The notes under the pieces: generated by a model
Told to the model about the DNA's origin: nothing
Databases searched by the model: none
What the model saw: the letters and a program-made list of their open reading frames with translations, nothing else
Shown: positions 12,783-22,162 of the stretch, piece after piece
Layout of the letters: each line of letters starts with the position of its first letter
Numbering within the stretch: position 1 is the stretch's first letter
Translations under genes and position numbers: made by a program
DNA from: Cellulosimicrobium cellulans
GTDB lineage: Bacteria > Actinomycetota > Actinomycetes > Actinomycetales > Cellulomonadaceae
NCBI RefSeq assembly: GCF_016921195.1
Contig: NZ_JAFGYF010000005.1
Span: 186,001 to 250,000 of the forward strand
DNA: 64,000 nucleotides
Direction: 5' to 3'

Positions 12783-12811
12783 TTGGCATCGCCGGAGTGC
12801 TTCGTTACTGT
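12783..12811 (+). promoter_or_regulatory. Candidate sigma70-type promoter for the M15 peptidase
   Basis: TTGGCA at 12783-12788 and TACTGT at 12806-12811, spaced 17 bp, in an AT-richer stretch about 64 bp before the GTG start of the peptidase gene. Confidence 0.5.
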
Positions 12812-12874
12812 TCCGTGATTGGTCGGTCGTCGGTGGCCAGAGAGCCACCCGGAAGCGTGAGAGGCAGGTGGCGG

Positions 12875-13681
12875 GTGGAGTCGCAGCAGACCGCACCCGC
12901 CCTCGAGTCCCGACGGGCACGGCGTGAGGCGGAGCAGGGCTCCCGCCGTCGTCGCCCCCAGGCGCAGGTCTCCAGCCAGCACCGCTGGATGCCGCGGGTC
13001 GCCGTTCTCGGGACCCTCGCCGCCGCGACGATCGCGATGCCCCTCTCCGCCGGCGCGGACGACGGCCTGGGCACCGGATCTCCCTTCGAACCCGAGACCC
13101 GACCGCTGGGTCCCAGCGCGCTCGACCTCGCGACCGCGGGGTCGACGGCGCCCGCCGTCTCCCCGAGCGTCGCGGCCGCGCCCCGTGTCGAGGTGCGGCG
13201 CGAGGCCGCCTCCCGGTCCGCCGCGCGCGACCCGCTCCCCGGCTGCGACCCCACGGTCCGCCCCGCGGGCACCAACGGCAAGCTCGACGAGCACGCGCTG
13301 TGCGAGCTCTGGCAGGCCGGCGAGCACCTGCGGCCCGACGCGGCCGTCGCGCTGTCGGCCATGAACGAGGCCTTCCGGGCGACGTTCGGCCGCGACCTGT
13401 GTCTCGTCTCCTCGTACCGCACGCTCTCGACGCAGGTCTCGCTCAAGTCCTCCCGCGGCGCGTTCGCGGCACCTCCCGGCTGGTCCATGCACGGGTGGGG
13501 GCTCGCGATCGACCTCTGCTCGATCGAGACCGGCTCGCGCGAGGTCTACGCGTGGATCAACCAGAACGGCGCCACCTACGGCTGGGCCAACCCCGCCTGG
13601 GCCAAGCGTGGCGGCAGCGGCGCCTACGAGCCGTGGCACTTCGAGTTCGTCCAGGGCGTCGAGGAGATCCAGAACTCCTGA
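12875..13681 (+). CDS. M15-family D-alanyl-D-alanine carboxypeptidase-like protein
   Basis: 268 residues. A basic N terminus and one hydrophobic segment (~41-58, VAVLGTLAAATIAMPLSA) suggest export or a membrane anchor. A low-complexity stretch precedes a C-terminal VanY-type zinc peptidase domain: SSYRTLSTQ, SMHGWGLAIDLC (His and Asp ligands) and YEPWHFEF (Glu/His). It probably trims or remodels peptidoglycan stem peptides in the cell wall. GTG 12875 was chosen because upstream in-frame sequence is not protein-like; GTG codons a few residues upstream are possible. Confidence 0.85.
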   Translation: MESQQTAPALESRRARREAEQGSRRRRPQAQVSSQHRWMPRVAVLGTLAAATIAMPLSAGADDGLGTGSPFEPETRPLGPSALDLATAGSTAPAVSPSVAAAPRVEVRREAASRSAARDPLPGCDPTVRPAGTNGKLDEHALCELWQAGEHLRPDAAVALSAMNEAFRATFGRDLCLVSSYRTLSTQVSLKSSRGAFAAPPGWSMHGWGLAIDLCSIETGSREVYAWINQNGATYGWANPAWAKRGGSGAYEPWHFEFVQGVEEIQNS

Positions 13682-13733
13682 CGGGCGACCCGTCGCCCTC
13701 CGCCGCGGACCTCGCCGCCGTATCGTCGGAACC

Positions 13734-14297
13734 GTGGCCGACCTGCTCCTCGCCGCGGTCGTCCTGCGCCGTCCCGAGCACGCGCTCGCCGCGCAGGTGC
13801 TGAGCCTCGCGCTGACCGGTCTCGTCCGGGCGGAGCCGACGGCGCCCGGGTCGCCCCCGGCGCTCACCCTCCTCGACCCGGTCCCCGGCTCCGAACGCGA
13901 GCGCATCGCCCTGTCGGCGGTGTTCGGCGACCGGGCCGGGCCGGGGGCGCGCGTCGTGCTCGACCCGGCCGACGAGGGCCTGCGTGCCCGGCTGCGTGCG
14001 GCGGCGAGCGAGGTCGTGCGGGCCGCGCGCCGCGACGGCTACCTCGAGCCCGGACGGACGCGCCGCCTCACGGAGAAGGGCGAGGCGGTGCGGGCCGAGC
14101 TCGTGGCGCTGGAGGATGCCGTCGAGCGGGAGGTCGCGGACGCCCGGGCGCACGACCACGCGCGCGAGCACGTGTCGTCCGGCGCGCTCCCGTGGGCCGT
14201 GCTGTTCGGTCACGAGCCGGGCTGGGTGCCGGTGGATCGCCGCACCGTCCGGTTCGACGTCGTCGCCGTGTGCGCCGCGGCCGACGCGCTGCGCTGA
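13734..14297 (+). CDS. Uncharacterised protein resembling the cytosolic tail of DUF2207 proteins
   Basis: 187 residues, no signal or membrane segment. The early part (ALAAQVLSLALTGLVRAEP) looks like a small winged-helix fold. ERIALSAVFGD, a helical middle and GALPWAVLFGHEPGWVPV recall the C-terminal cytosolic region of DUF2207 membrane proteins, here without the membrane part. The resemblance is by eye and tentative. TATCGT at 13721-13726 lies seven bases before GTG 13734 with no Shine-Dalgarno, suggesting a leaderless transcript. Function unknown. Confidence 0.65.
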   Translation: MADLLLAAVVLRRPEHALAAQVLSLALTGLVRAEPTAPGSPPALTLLDPVPGSERERIALSAVFGDRAGPGARVVLDPADEGLRARLRAAASEVVRAARRDGYLEPGRTRRLTEKGEAVRAELVALEDAVEREVADARAHDHAREHVSSGALPWAVLFGHEPGWVPVDRRTVRFDVVAVCAAADALR

Positions 14298-14310
14298 CGG
14301 GGCGCCGAGC

Positions 14311-14943
14311 CTACGGTCCCGAGAGCCTCTCGTTGTGCCCGAAGTCCTGGAGGAACCGCGGCCCCGAGGCCGCGAGCTCGGCCTCGAACTGCTCGCGCCA
14401 CCCGCCGTAGGGTCGGCTCGCGAGGGCGTCGTTGGAGAAGCGCGGGTCGTCGGTGAGCTCCGTGACGCAGAAGGCCGGGATCTGCAGGTCCGTGACAGGG
14501 CCGGTGCGCTCGCACTCCGCGACGACGAGCGGGTGGTTCGCCCCGCCGAACACGTCGACGACCCAGCCGTCCGCCCCGACCCACACCGAGTACCGCGTCT
14601 TGACGACGCGCGCGCCGCCGCGCCGGATCATCTGCACGCCGACCGCGACGTCCACCTCGCGCTCCGCCTCGTACCGCGTGCCGCCCGCCATGGGGCCCTT
14701 CACGGTCAGGGTGCACAGGTCGACGGCGGGCGCGTACCGATCGAGGAGTCGCACGGCGTCGGTCGCGGGGCCCATCGTCGCGTCGACCGTCGGCACCTTG
14801 GCGCGCAGCCGCAGCGCGTAGCCCTCGTCCGCCAGGTAGTAGCTCTGCACGATGAGCGCCGGTGCGTCGCGCAGGTCCTCGGGCAGGTCGCGCACGAGGA
14901 ACCGGCGCTCGAACTCGAAGTCCCCGTAGCCGCCGTCGGTCAT
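14311..14943 (-). CDS. CYTH-domain protein (triphosphate tunnel metalloenzyme family)
   Basis: 210 residues. The N terminus FEFERRFLV is the CYTH ExExK motif, with Arg in place of the last Lys. Alternating basic and acidic strands follow (YALRLRAKV, CTLTVKGPMAGGTRYEAEREV, VVKTRYSVWVG, WVVDVFGG, VVAECE), as expected for a tunnel binding a triphosphate group. Relatives hydrolyse inorganic triphosphate or thiamine triphosphate, or act as class IV adenylate cyclases; the substrate here is not determined. TACGGT (14955-14950) six bases before the ATG suggests a leaderless mRNA. Confidence 0.8.
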   Translation of the reverse strand: MTDGGYGDFEFERRFLVRDLPEDLRDAPALIVQSYYLADEGYALRLRAKVPTVDATMGPATDAVRLLDRYAPAVDLCTLTVKGPMAGGTRYEAEREVDVAVGVQMIRRGGARVVKTRYSVWVGADGWVVDVFGGANHPLVVAECERTGPVTDLQIPAFCVTELTDDPRFSNDALASRPYGGWREQFEAELAASGPRFLQDFGHNERLSGP

Positions 14944-15004
14944 GGCCCCACCGTAGCGGGACGACGGGAGACGCGGCGGGGCGTGGGCGGGCCCGGGGAC
15001 GGCG

Positions 15005-15036
15005 CGAGCCCGGCCGCCGGAGGCGGGCCGGGCTCG
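15005..15036 (-). terminator. Terminator hairpin downstream of tRNA-Arg
   Basis: 11-bp perfect stem (15005-15015 with 15026-15036) located just 3' of the tRNA gene on the minus strand. Confidence 0.6.
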
Positions 15037-15052
15037 TCGGAGCGGAGCAGGG

Positions 15053-15125
15053 TGCCCTCGATAGGATTCGAACCTACGACCTTCTGCTCCGGAGGCAGAC
15101 GCTCTATCCACTGAGCTACGAGGGC
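15053..15125 (-). tRNA. tRNA-Arg, anticodon CCG
   Basis: 73-nt cloverleaf on the minus strand. The acceptor arms (GCCCTCG with CGAGGGC) pair perfectly, followed by discriminator A. D arm AGCTCAGTGGATAGAGC, anticodon loop CTCCGGA with CCG, and T arm GGTTCGAATCC are all intact. CCA is not encoded. It reads CGG Arg codons, frequent in this GC-rich genome. It is divergent from argS, whose product charges it. Confidence 0.95.
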
Positions 15126-15287
15126 GAGCGTCGACGGAGACCGCCGACGCGATGCACGAGACTACCAGCACGTCCGGGGTGCGTGGACCCGGCGATGCCA
15201 TGCCGGTCCGGTCCTGGCCGTGCCCGTGGCCCGGACGCACCGCGGAGGTGCCGTGAAAGAGCGCGACGGAGCGTGCCCGCGCCTCGG

Positions 15288-15293
15288 TAGAAT
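15288..15293 (+). promoter_or_regulatory. -10 hexamer of a probable leaderless argS promoter
   Basis: TAGAAT ends six bases before GTG 15300, which places the expected transcription start at or next to the start codon. No ribosome binding site is visible. No good -35 is seen. Confidence 0.5.
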
Positions 15294-15299
15294 CGCCCG

Positions 15300-16985
15300 G
15301 TGACCCCCGACGAGCTCTCCGAAGCGCTGAGCGCTGCCCTGGCCGCCGCCGTCGCCGACGGCACCCTCGCCCTGGACCCCACCGCGGTCCCCGAGCGCGT
15401 CCACGTGGAGCGACCCCGCCAGCGCGAGCACGGGGACTGGGCGACCAACGTCGCGCTGCAGCTCGCCAAGAAGGCGGGCACGACGCCGCGCGCCCTCGCC
15501 GAGGACCTCGCGACGCGGCTCGCCGCGACCCCGGGCGTCAAGGCCGTGGACGTCGCCGGCCCGGGCTTCCTCAACATCACGCTCGACGCCGCCGCGGCAG
15601 GCGAGCTCGCGCGCACGATCGTCGAGGCCGGCCCGGCGTACGGGCGCGGCGACTCCGAGGCGGGCAAGAAGGTCAACCTCGAGTTCGTCTCCGCGAACCC
15701 GACCGGCCCCATCCACATCGGCGGCGTGCGCTGGGCAGCCGTCGGCGACTCGCTCGCGCGCGTGCTCGAGGCGAGCGGGGCGGACGTCACCCGCGAGTAC
15801 TACTTCAACGACCACGGCGCGCAGATCGACCGCTTCGCGCGCTCCCTCCTCGCGCGCTCGCGCGGCCAGGAGGCGCCCGAGGACGGGTACGGCGGCGAGT
15901 ACATCACCGAGATCGCGGACGCAGTGGTCGCCGACGCGCTCGCTGCGGGCGACCCCGACCCGCGCACGCTGCCCGACGCCGAGGCGCAGGAGGTCTTCCG
16001 CGCGCGCGGCGTCGAGCGGATGTTCGGCGAGATCAAGGCGTCGCTGCACGACTTCGGCGTCGACTTCGACGTGTACTTCCACGAGGACTCGTTGCACGAG
16101 TCGGGCGCCGTGGAGCGTGCGGTCGAGCGCCTGCGCGGGTCCGGGCACATGTTCGAGAAGGACGGCGCGACGTGGCTGCGCACGACCGACTTCGGCGACG
16201 ACAAGGACCGCGTCGTCATCAAGTCGGACGGCGACGCCGCGTACATCGCGGGCGACATCGCCTACTACCTCGACAAGCGCGAGCGCGGCTTCGACGAGGT
16301 CATCATCATGCTCGGCGCCGACCACCACGGGTACGTGGGCCGCATGATGGCTGTCTGCGCGGCGTTCGGCGACACCCCGGGGAAGAACCTCCAGCTCCTC
16401 ATCGGGCAGATGGTCAACCTCGTCAAGGACGGCCAGCCCGTGCGCATGTCGAAGCGGGCCGGGACCGTCGTGACGCTCGAGGACCTCGTGGACGCCGTCG
16501 GCGTCGATGCCGCGCGCTACTCGCTCGCGCGCTCGTCCGCGGACCAGAACATCGACCTCGACCTCGACCTGCTCGCGCGGGCGACGAACGAGAACCCCGT
16601 CTACTACGTCCAGTACGCGCACTCGCGCACGGCGGCGGTCGACCGCAACGCGGCCGACCGCGGCGTCGCGCGCGCCGACGGCTTCGAGCCGGCGCTGCTC
16701 GACCACCCGAGCGAGGCGGCGCTGATCGGGCGCCTCACGGAGTTCCCGCGCATCGTGGCCCAGGCGGCGGAGCTGCGCGAGCCGCACCGCGTGGCCCGCT
16801 ACCTCGAGGCGCTCGCGGGCGACTACCACACGTGGTACCAGCAGAAGTCGCAGCGCGTCCTGCCCTACCCGGACGAGGAGGTCACGGACACGCACCGCAC
16901 GCGCCTGTGGCTCAACGACGCGGTGCGCCAGGTCCTCGCCAACGGCCTCGGCCTGCTCGGCGTGTCCGCACCGGAGCGCATGTGA
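15300..16985 (+). CDS. argS: Arginyl-tRNA synthetase
   Basis: 561 residues, class I synthetase attaching arginine to tRNA-Arg in the cytosol. An N-terminal Arg-tRNA-synthetase additional domain (~1-95) precedes the catalytic core with [11 protein letters not shown] (HIGH-type motif) and the KMSKS-equivalent VRMSKRAGT. The C-terminal anticodon-binding domain ends with [11 protein letters not shown]... [11 protein letters not shown]. The start is GTG 15300. The gene overlaps lysA by four bases (GTGA). The argS-lysA pairing is common in actinobacteria. Confidence 0.97.
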   Translation: MTPDELSEALSAALAAAVADGTLALDPTAVPERVHVERPRQREHGDWATNVALQLAKKAGTTPRALAEDLATRLAATPGVKAVDVAGPGFLNITLDAAAAGELARTIVEAGPAYGRGDSEAGKKVNLEFVSANPTGPIHIGGVRWAAVGDSLARVLEASGADVTREYYFNDHGAQIDRFARSLLARSRGQEAPEDGYGGEYITEIADAVVADALAAGDPDPRTLPDAEAQEVFRARGVERMFGEIKASLHDFGVDFDVYFHEDSLHESGAVERAVERLRGSGHMFEKDGATWLRTTDFGDDKDRVVIKSDGDAAYIAGDIAYYLDKRERGFDEVIIMLGADHHGYVGRMMAVCAAFGDTPGKNLQLLIGQMVNLVKDGQPVRMSKRAGTVVTLEDLVDAVGVDAARYSLARSSADQNIDLDLDLLARATNENPVYYVQYAHSRTAAVDRNAADRGVARADGFEPALLDHPSEAALIGRLTEFPRIVAQAAELREPHRVARYLEALAGDYHTWYQQKSQRVLPYPDEEVTDTHRTRLWLNDAVRQVLANGLGLLGVSAPERM

Positions 16986-18367
16986 GCAGCACCGGCGGGT
17001 ACCCGGGCGAACCGTGGTCGCGGGGCGTGCGCCGTCGGGAGGACGGCGCCGTCGAGGTCGCGGGCGTCGACGTCCACGACCTCGCGGCCGAGCACGGCAC
17101 GCCCGCGTACGTGCTCGACGAGGCGGACTTCCGCGCCCGTGCCCGGGCGTACCGCACGGCGTTCGAGACGGCGTTCCGCGCCGTCGGGTCCGACGTCGAC
17201 GTCTACTACGCGGGCAAGGCGCTGCTCACGGTGGCCGTCGCGCGCTGGGCGCGCGAGGAGGGCCTGCGCGTCGACACCGCGAGCGGGGGCGAGCTCGCGG
17301 TCGCGCTGCGCGCGGGCGTGCCCGGCCCGGAGATCGGCCTGCACGGCAACAACAAGTCCGACGCCGAGATCGGGCGCGCGCTCGACGAGGGCGTGGGCCG
17401 GATCATCGTGGACTCGCTCGTCGAGGTGGAGAGGGTCGCGCGGCTCGCGGGGGAGCGTGGTGTCGTCGCGCCCGTCATGGTGCGCGTGACGACGGGCGTC
17501 CACGCCGGCGGCCACGAGTACATCTCGACCGCGCACGAGGACCAGAAGTTCGGGCTGTCGATCGCGGCACCGCGCTCCGCGGACGGCGACAGCTCCGGAG
17601 ACTCCCCGGCGATGGCCGCGCTGCTCGACGTCGTCTCCCGCCCCGAGCTGCACCTGCTGGGGATCCACTCGCACATCGGGTCGCAGATCCTCGACCCGTC
17701 GGGCTTCGAGGTCGCGGCGCGCGCGGTGCTGGAGCTGCGCGCGGAGCTCGCCGCGCGCACCGGCGTGCTCGTCGACGAGGTGGACGTCGGCGGCGGCTAC
17801 GGCATCGCGTACCTCCCGGGGGACGTCGCGCTCGACCCGGAGCGCGTCGCGAAGGACGTCGCGCGCGCCGTCGAGGCGGTGGCCGCGGAGCTCGGCACGC
17901 CGCTACCCCGGTTCTCCATCGAGCCGGGCCGCGCGATCGTCGGGCCGGCCGGCCTCACGCTCTACACCGTCGGGACGGTCAAGCCCGTGACGCTCGACGA
18001 CGGGCGCGTGCGCACGTACGTGTCGGTGGACGGCGGCATGAGCGACAACATCCGCCCCGCGCTCTACGCGGCGCAGTACCACGCCGAGGTCGTGGGCCGG
18101 GCCTCGGACGCGGAGCCGGTGCTCGCGCGCGTCGTGGGCAAGCACTGCGAGAGCGGCGACATCGTCGTCCACGAGGTGCAGCTCCCGGGCGACGTGCGCG
18201 CGGGCGACCTCCTCGCGGTGCCGGCGACCGGCGCGTACGGCCGCTCGATGGCGTCGAACTACAACCTGCTGACGCGCCCGCCCGTGGTCGCGGTGCGTGA
18301 CGGCGCGAGCCGCGTGCTCGTGCGGCGCGAGACCGTCGAGGACCTGCTGGCGCTCGACGAGGGCTGA
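16982..18367 (+). CDS. lysA: Diaminopimelate decarboxylase
   Basis: 461 residues; PLP-dependent enzyme converting meso-diaminopimelate to L-lysine, the last step of lysine synthesis. Visible features: the PLP-lysine in [18 protein letters not shown], the glycine loop [21 protein letters not shown], and the substrate Cys region [11 protein letters not shown] 16982 overlaps the argS stop. A charged insert ([15 protein letters not shown], ~200-214) is a small variable loop. A terminator-like structure follows, separating it from hom. Confidence 0.96.
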   Translation: MSSTGGYPGEPWSRGVRRREDGAVEVAGVDVHDLAAEHGTPAYVLDEADFRARARAYRTAFETAFRAVGSDVDVYYAGKALLTVAVARWAREEGLRVDTASGGELAVALRAGVPGPEIGLHGNNKSDAEIGRALDEGVGRIIVDSLVEVERVARLAGERGVVAPVMVRVTTGVHAGGHEYISTAHEDQKFGLSIAAPRSADGDSSGDSPAMAALLDVVSRPELHLLGIHSHIGSQILDPSGFEVAARAVLELRAELAARTGVLVDEVDVGGGYGIAYLPGDVALDPERVAKDVARAVEAVAAELGTPLPRFSIEPGRAIVGPAGLTLYTVGTVKPVTLDDGRVRTYVSVDGGMSDNIRPALYAAQYHAEVVGRASDAEPVLARVVGKHCESGDIVVHEVQLPGDVRAGDLLAVPATGAYGRSMASNYNLLTRPPVVAVRDGASRVLVRRETVEDLLALDEG

Positions 18368-18377
18368 CCCGTCGGGT

Positions 18378-18412
18378 CGTGCCCCCAGGTCGGCATCCGA
18401 CCCGTGGGCACG
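18378..18412 (+). terminator. Terminator-like structure after lysA
   Basis: Two-part stem: outer 7 bp (18378-18384 with 18406-18412) and inner 6 bp (18388-18393 with 18397-18402), 10 bp after the lysA stop. Confidence 0.55.
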
Positions 18413-18530
18413 CCCCGAGCGGTCGCGCGAGGCGCCGTATCCTGTGCCTGCGGCTCCCGAGCCACCCGGGCACGACCCGGGCCGCGTGCGCGGCGCCGCA
18501 CCCGTCCTGACCACCCGAGGAAGGTCCGTC

Positions 18531-19871
18531 GTGCCCCCTGCCGCCGAGTCCCACCCGCCCCTGCGCGTCGCCCTGCTGGGATGCGGCGTCGTCGGCACCC
18601 AGGTCGCGCGGCTGCTGACGGAGCAGGCCGACGACCTCGCCTCGCGCGTGGGCGCCCGCCTGGAGCTCGTCGGGATCGCGGTGCGGGACACGGCCGCCCC
18701 GCGCGACGCCGCGATCGACCGGTCGCTGCTCACCGCCGACGCCGAGGGCCTCGTCGCGCGCGCGGACATCGTCGTCGAGGTCATGGGCGGCACCGAGCCG
18801 GCGCGGTCGCTCCTGCTGCGCGCGATCGACGCCGGCGCCGCCGTCGTCACGGCGAACAAGGCGCTGCTCGCCGAGGACGGGCCGACGCTCTACAAGGCCG
18901 CGGACGCAGCCGGCGTCGACATCTACTTCGAGGCCGCCGTCGCGGGCGCGATCCCCATCGTGCGCCCCGTGCGCGAGTCGCTCGCGGGCGACCGGGTGCG
19001 CCGCGTGCTCGGCATCGTCAACGGGACGACCAACTACGTCCTCGACCAGATGGCCACCACGGGCATGGGCCTCGAGGAGGCCGTGAAGGAGGCTCAGGAC
19101 CTGGGCTACGCCGAGGCGGACCCGACGGCCGACGTCGAGGGCTACGACGCCGCGGCCAAGGCCGCGATCCTCGCGAGCCTCGCGTTCCACACGCGCGTCT
19201 CGCTCGACGACGTCGCGCGCGAGGGCATCATGTCCGTCACGGCCGACGACGTCGCGTGGGCCGCGCAGACGGGGCACGTCATCAAGCTCCTCGCCATCGC
19301 GGAGCTGCGCGACGGCACCTCGGCAGGCGCGCCGGCCGGCGTGTCCGTGCGCGTGCACCCGGCGCTCGTGCCGATCGCGCACCCCCTCGCGAACGTCCGC
19401 GGGTCGTTCAACGCGGTGTTCGTCGAGGCGGAGTCCGCGGGCGAGCTCATGTTCTACGGGCGCGGCGCGGGCGGCGCGCCGACCGCGTCCGCCGTGCTGG
19501 GCGACGTCGTCTCGGCCGCTCGGCACCGCGTGCTCGGCGGCAAGGGCCCGCAGGAGTCGACCTACGCCGAGCTCGCCATCCTCCCGGCGAGCGCGGCCGT
19601 GACCCGCTACCAGGTGCGCCTCGACGTCGACGACCGCCCGGGCGTCCTCGCGCAGGTCGCGCACGCCCTCGCCGAGCACGGCGTGTCCATCGAGGCGGTC
19701 CGCCAGCCCACGGCGCCCGGCGGGGCGGACGTCGCCGAGCCCGGTGTCGCCGAGCTCCTCATCACCACGCACGCGGCGCCGGAGTCGGCGCTGTCGGCGA
19801 CCGTCGCGGCGGTCGCCGAGCTCGAGCCCGTCCGCACGATCACGTCCGTCCTGAGAGTCGAGGGAGCCTGA
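18531..19871 (+). CDS. hom: Homoserine dehydrogenase
   Basis: 446 residues. Reduces aspartate semialdehyde to homoserine with NAD(P)H, the branch point to threonine and methionine. The Rossmann motif [15 protein letters not shown] is at the N terminus, [14 protein letters not shown] and [19 protein letters not shown] mark the catalytic domain, and a C-terminal ACT domain ([22 protein letters not shown]) suggests feedback control by threonine. GTG 18531 follows AGGAAGG. A TATCCT hexamer at 18438-18443 may be its -10, giving a leader of about 80 nt. Its stop overlaps thrC (TGATG). Confidence 0.96.
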   Translation: MPPAAESHPPLRVALLGCGVVGTQVARLLTEQADDLASRVGARLELVGIAVRDTAAPRDAAIDRSLLTADAEGLVARADIVVEVMGGTEPARSLLLRAIDAGAAVVTANKALLAEDGPTLYKAADAAGVDIYFEAAVAGAIPIVRPVRESLAGDRVRRVLGIVNGTTNYVLDQMATTGMGLEEAVKEAQDLGYAEADPTADVEGYDAAAKAAILASLAFHTRVSLDDVAREGIMSVTADDVAWAAQTGHVIKLLAIAELRDGTSAGAPAGVSVRVHPALVPIAHPLANVRGSFNAVFVEAESAGELMFYGRGAGGAPTASAVLGDVVSAARHRVLGGKGPQESTYAELAILPASAAVTRYQVRLDVDDRPGVLAQVAHALAEHGVSIEAVRQPTAPGGADVAEPGVAELLITTHAAPESALSATVAAVAELEPVRTITSVLRVEGA

Positions 19872-20974
19872 TGGCCCACCAGTGGAGAGGCATCATCTCC
19901 GAGTACCGCGACCGTCTGCCGGCGCACGTCGCCGAGCGGATCGTCACGCTCGGCGAGGGCGGCACGCCCCTCGTCGAGGCACCGGCGCTCTCCGCACGGA
20001 CGGGCGCGCAGGTGTTCGTCAAGGTCGAGGGCATGAACCCCACGGGGTCGTTCAAGGACCGCGGCATGACGACGGCGATCTCCGCCGCCGCGGGCCGCGG
20101 CGCGCAGGCGGTCGTGTGCGCGTCGACGGGCAACACGTCGGCGTCCGCCGCCGCGTACGCGGTGCGCGCCGGCATGACGTGCGCGGTCCTCGTCCCGGAC
20201 GGCAAGATCGCGATGGGCAAGCTCAGCCAGGCGATCGCGCACGGCGCGCGGCTGCTCCAGGTGGACGGCAACTTCGACGACTGCCTCGTCGCGGCGCGCA
20301 AGCTCGCCGACTCCTACCCGGTCGAGCTCGTCAACTCCGTGAACCCCGACCGCATCGAGGGCCAGAAGACCGGCGCGTTCGAGATCGTCGACGCGCTCGG
20401 CGACGCGCCGGACATCCACGCGCTGCCCGTCGGCAACGCGGGGAACATCACGGCGTACTGGAAGGGCTTCCGCGAGTACGCGGGCCAGGGCGCACCGGGT
20501 CACGCGGGCGAGCGGCTGCCGGCCGTCGCGACGCACGTCCCGCAGATGTGGGGCTTCCAGGCCGCGGGCGCCGCGCCGATCGTCGCGGGCCACCCGATCA
20601 CGGAGCCGGAGACGATCGCGACCGCGATCCGCATCGGCAACCCCGCCTCGTGGGAGCTCGCCGAGGCGGCGCGCGACGACTCGGGCGGCGTCATCGAAGC
20701 CGTCACGGACGAGCAGATCCTCGCGGCGCACCGGATCCTGTCGAGCGAGGTCGGCGTGTTCGTCGAGCCCGCATCGGCCGCCGGCGTCGCGGGGATCCTC
20801 TCGCGCGCCGAGCGCGGGCTCGTGCCAGCGGGCGCGCGCGTCGTCGTCACGGTCACGGGCCACGGCCTCAAGGACCCGCAGTGGGCGCTGCGCACGCTCG
20901 ACGGCGGCGAGGTCGCGCCGACGCGCGTGAGCGCCGACGTCGTGTCCATCGCCGACGCCCTCGGGCTCGACTGA
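19871..20974 (+). CDS. thrC: Threonine synthase
   Basis: 367 residues, short fold-II PLP enzyme making threonine from O-phosphohomoserine. The PLP lysine lies in [14 protein letters not shown], the phosphate-binding loop in [14 protein letters not shown], and [13 protein letters not shown] is the substrate loop. It lies between hom and thrB with one-base overlaps on both sides, so the three are translationally coupled. Confidence 0.96.
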   Translation: MAHQWRGIISEYRDRLPAHVAERIVTLGEGGTPLVEAPALSARTGAQVFVKVEGMNPTGSFKDRGMTTAISAAAGRGAQAVVCASTGNTSASAAAYAVRAGMTCAVLVPDGKIAMGKLSQAIAHGARLLQVDGNFDDCLVAARKLADSYPVELVNSVNPDRIEGQKTGAFEIVDALGDAPDIHALPVGNAGNITAYWKGFREYAGQGAPGHAGERLPAVATHVPQMWGFQAAGAAPIVAGHPITEPETIATAIRIGNPASWELAEAARDDSGGVIEAVTDEQILAAHRILSSEVGVFVEPASAAGVAGILSRAERGLVPAGARVVVTVTGHGLKDPQWALRTLDGGEVAPTRVSADVVSIADALGLD

Positions 20975-21900
20975 TGCGGCTCGGCGCGGACCACGTGCGG
21001 GTGCGCGTCCCGGCGACGAGCGCGAACCTCGGCCCCGGCTTCGACGCGCTGGGCCTGGCGCTCGCGCTCCACGACGTGCTCGAGGTGCGCGCGCTCGCGA
21101 CCGACGAGGTCGTGGTCGACGTCGAGGGCGAGGGCGCCGGCGAGGTGCCCGGCGACGAGTCGCACCTCGTGGTCCGGGCCCTGCGCGCGGCGCTCGACGT
21201 GGCCGGTGCCCCGCAGACCGGCCTGCACCTGACCTGCGTCAACCGCGTGCCGCACGGGCGGGGCCTCGGCTCCTCCGCGGCCGCCGTCGTCGCGGGTGTC
21301 GTGGCGGCGCGCGCGCTCGTCGCCGACCCGTCCGTGCTCGCCGACGACGTGGCCCTCGGGCTGGCGACCGCGATCGAGGGGCACCCGGACAATGCGGCAC
21401 CCGCCCTCCTGGGCGGGGCCACCGTCGCGTGGGACGCGGGCCCGGACGCCGGGCCCCGTGCCGCGCGGCTGGACGTGCACCCCGACGTCCGGGCCACCGT
21501 GCTCGTGCCCTCGGCCCGGCTCGCGACCAGCCGCGCCCGGGGGGTGCTCCCGGCGCAGGTGCCGCACGCCGACGCCGCGTTCAACGCGGGGCGTGCGGCC
21601 CTCCTCGTCGAGGCGCTCACCCGGCGTCCGGAGCTGCTGCTCGACGCGACCGACGACCGGCTGCACCAGGCGTACCGGGCCGACGTCATGCCGTCGTCGT
21701 TCGAGCTCGTCCAGGCGTTGCGGGCTCGCGGCCTCGCCGCGACCGTGTCGGGTGCCGGACCGACCGTCCTCGTGCTGTCCGTGGCGGACGACCTGGACGT
21801 GGTCGCGCAGGTCGCGGACTCGCTCGTGGGCGGGACCGCGGACTGGGCGGCGCACCGCCTCGACGTCGACACGCGCGGCGTCGTGACCGAGCGGCTCTGA
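20974..21900 (+). CDS. thrB: Homoserine kinase
   Basis: 308 residues, GHMP-kinase fold. Phosphorylates homoserine for ThrC. Motif 1 is VPATSANLGPGFDALG, the ATP-binding motif is PHGRGLGSSAAAV, and motif 3 is TVSGAGPTVLVL. ATG 20974 overlaps the thrC stop. Last gene of hom-thrC-thrB. Confidence 0.96.
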   Translation: MRLGADHVRVRVPATSANLGPGFDALGLALALHDVLEVRALATDEVVVDVEGEGAGEVPGDESHLVVRALRAALDVAGAPQTGLHLTCVNRVPHGRGLGSSAAAVVAGVVAARALVADPSVLADDVALGLATAIEGHPDNAAPALLGGATVAWDAGPDAGPRAARLDVHPDVRATVLVPSARLATSRARGVLPAQVPHADAAFNAGRAALLVEALTRRPELLLDATDDRLHQAYRADVMPSSFELVQALRARGLAATVSGAGPTVLVLSVADDLDVVAQVADSLVGGTADWAAHRLDVDTRGVVTERL

Positions 21901-21918
21901 ACCCTGGCGCGCCGGTGC

Positions 21919-21924
21919 TAGGAT
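21919..21924 (+). promoter_or_regulatory. Candidate -10 of the rho promoter
   Basis: TAGGAT, 19 bp after the thrB stop, would begin a transcript with a leader of about 235 nt before rho (GTG 22163). A long leader is common for rho genes and allows autoregulation (known for other bacteria). No strong -35 is visible. Confidence 0.4.
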
Positions 21925-22162
21925 GTCTCCCAGCCTTCGGTCACGCTCTCGCACCAGTACATCCGCACGCGGAGCGCGCTCTCATCCACCGGGTGTGCTG
22001 CGACCGAGCAGTCCGAGAGAAGGCAATCCAGCCCCGCGTCAGATGACGTCGTCGTACCACTGACGCGTGGTGACACCTGCGCACCGGCCGTCACGGCCGG
22101 GCGTCGACCACCCGCGGCCCGCCCTCTGAGCGGCGGGCGCAAACGAGGGGGAAGGGTCCTTC

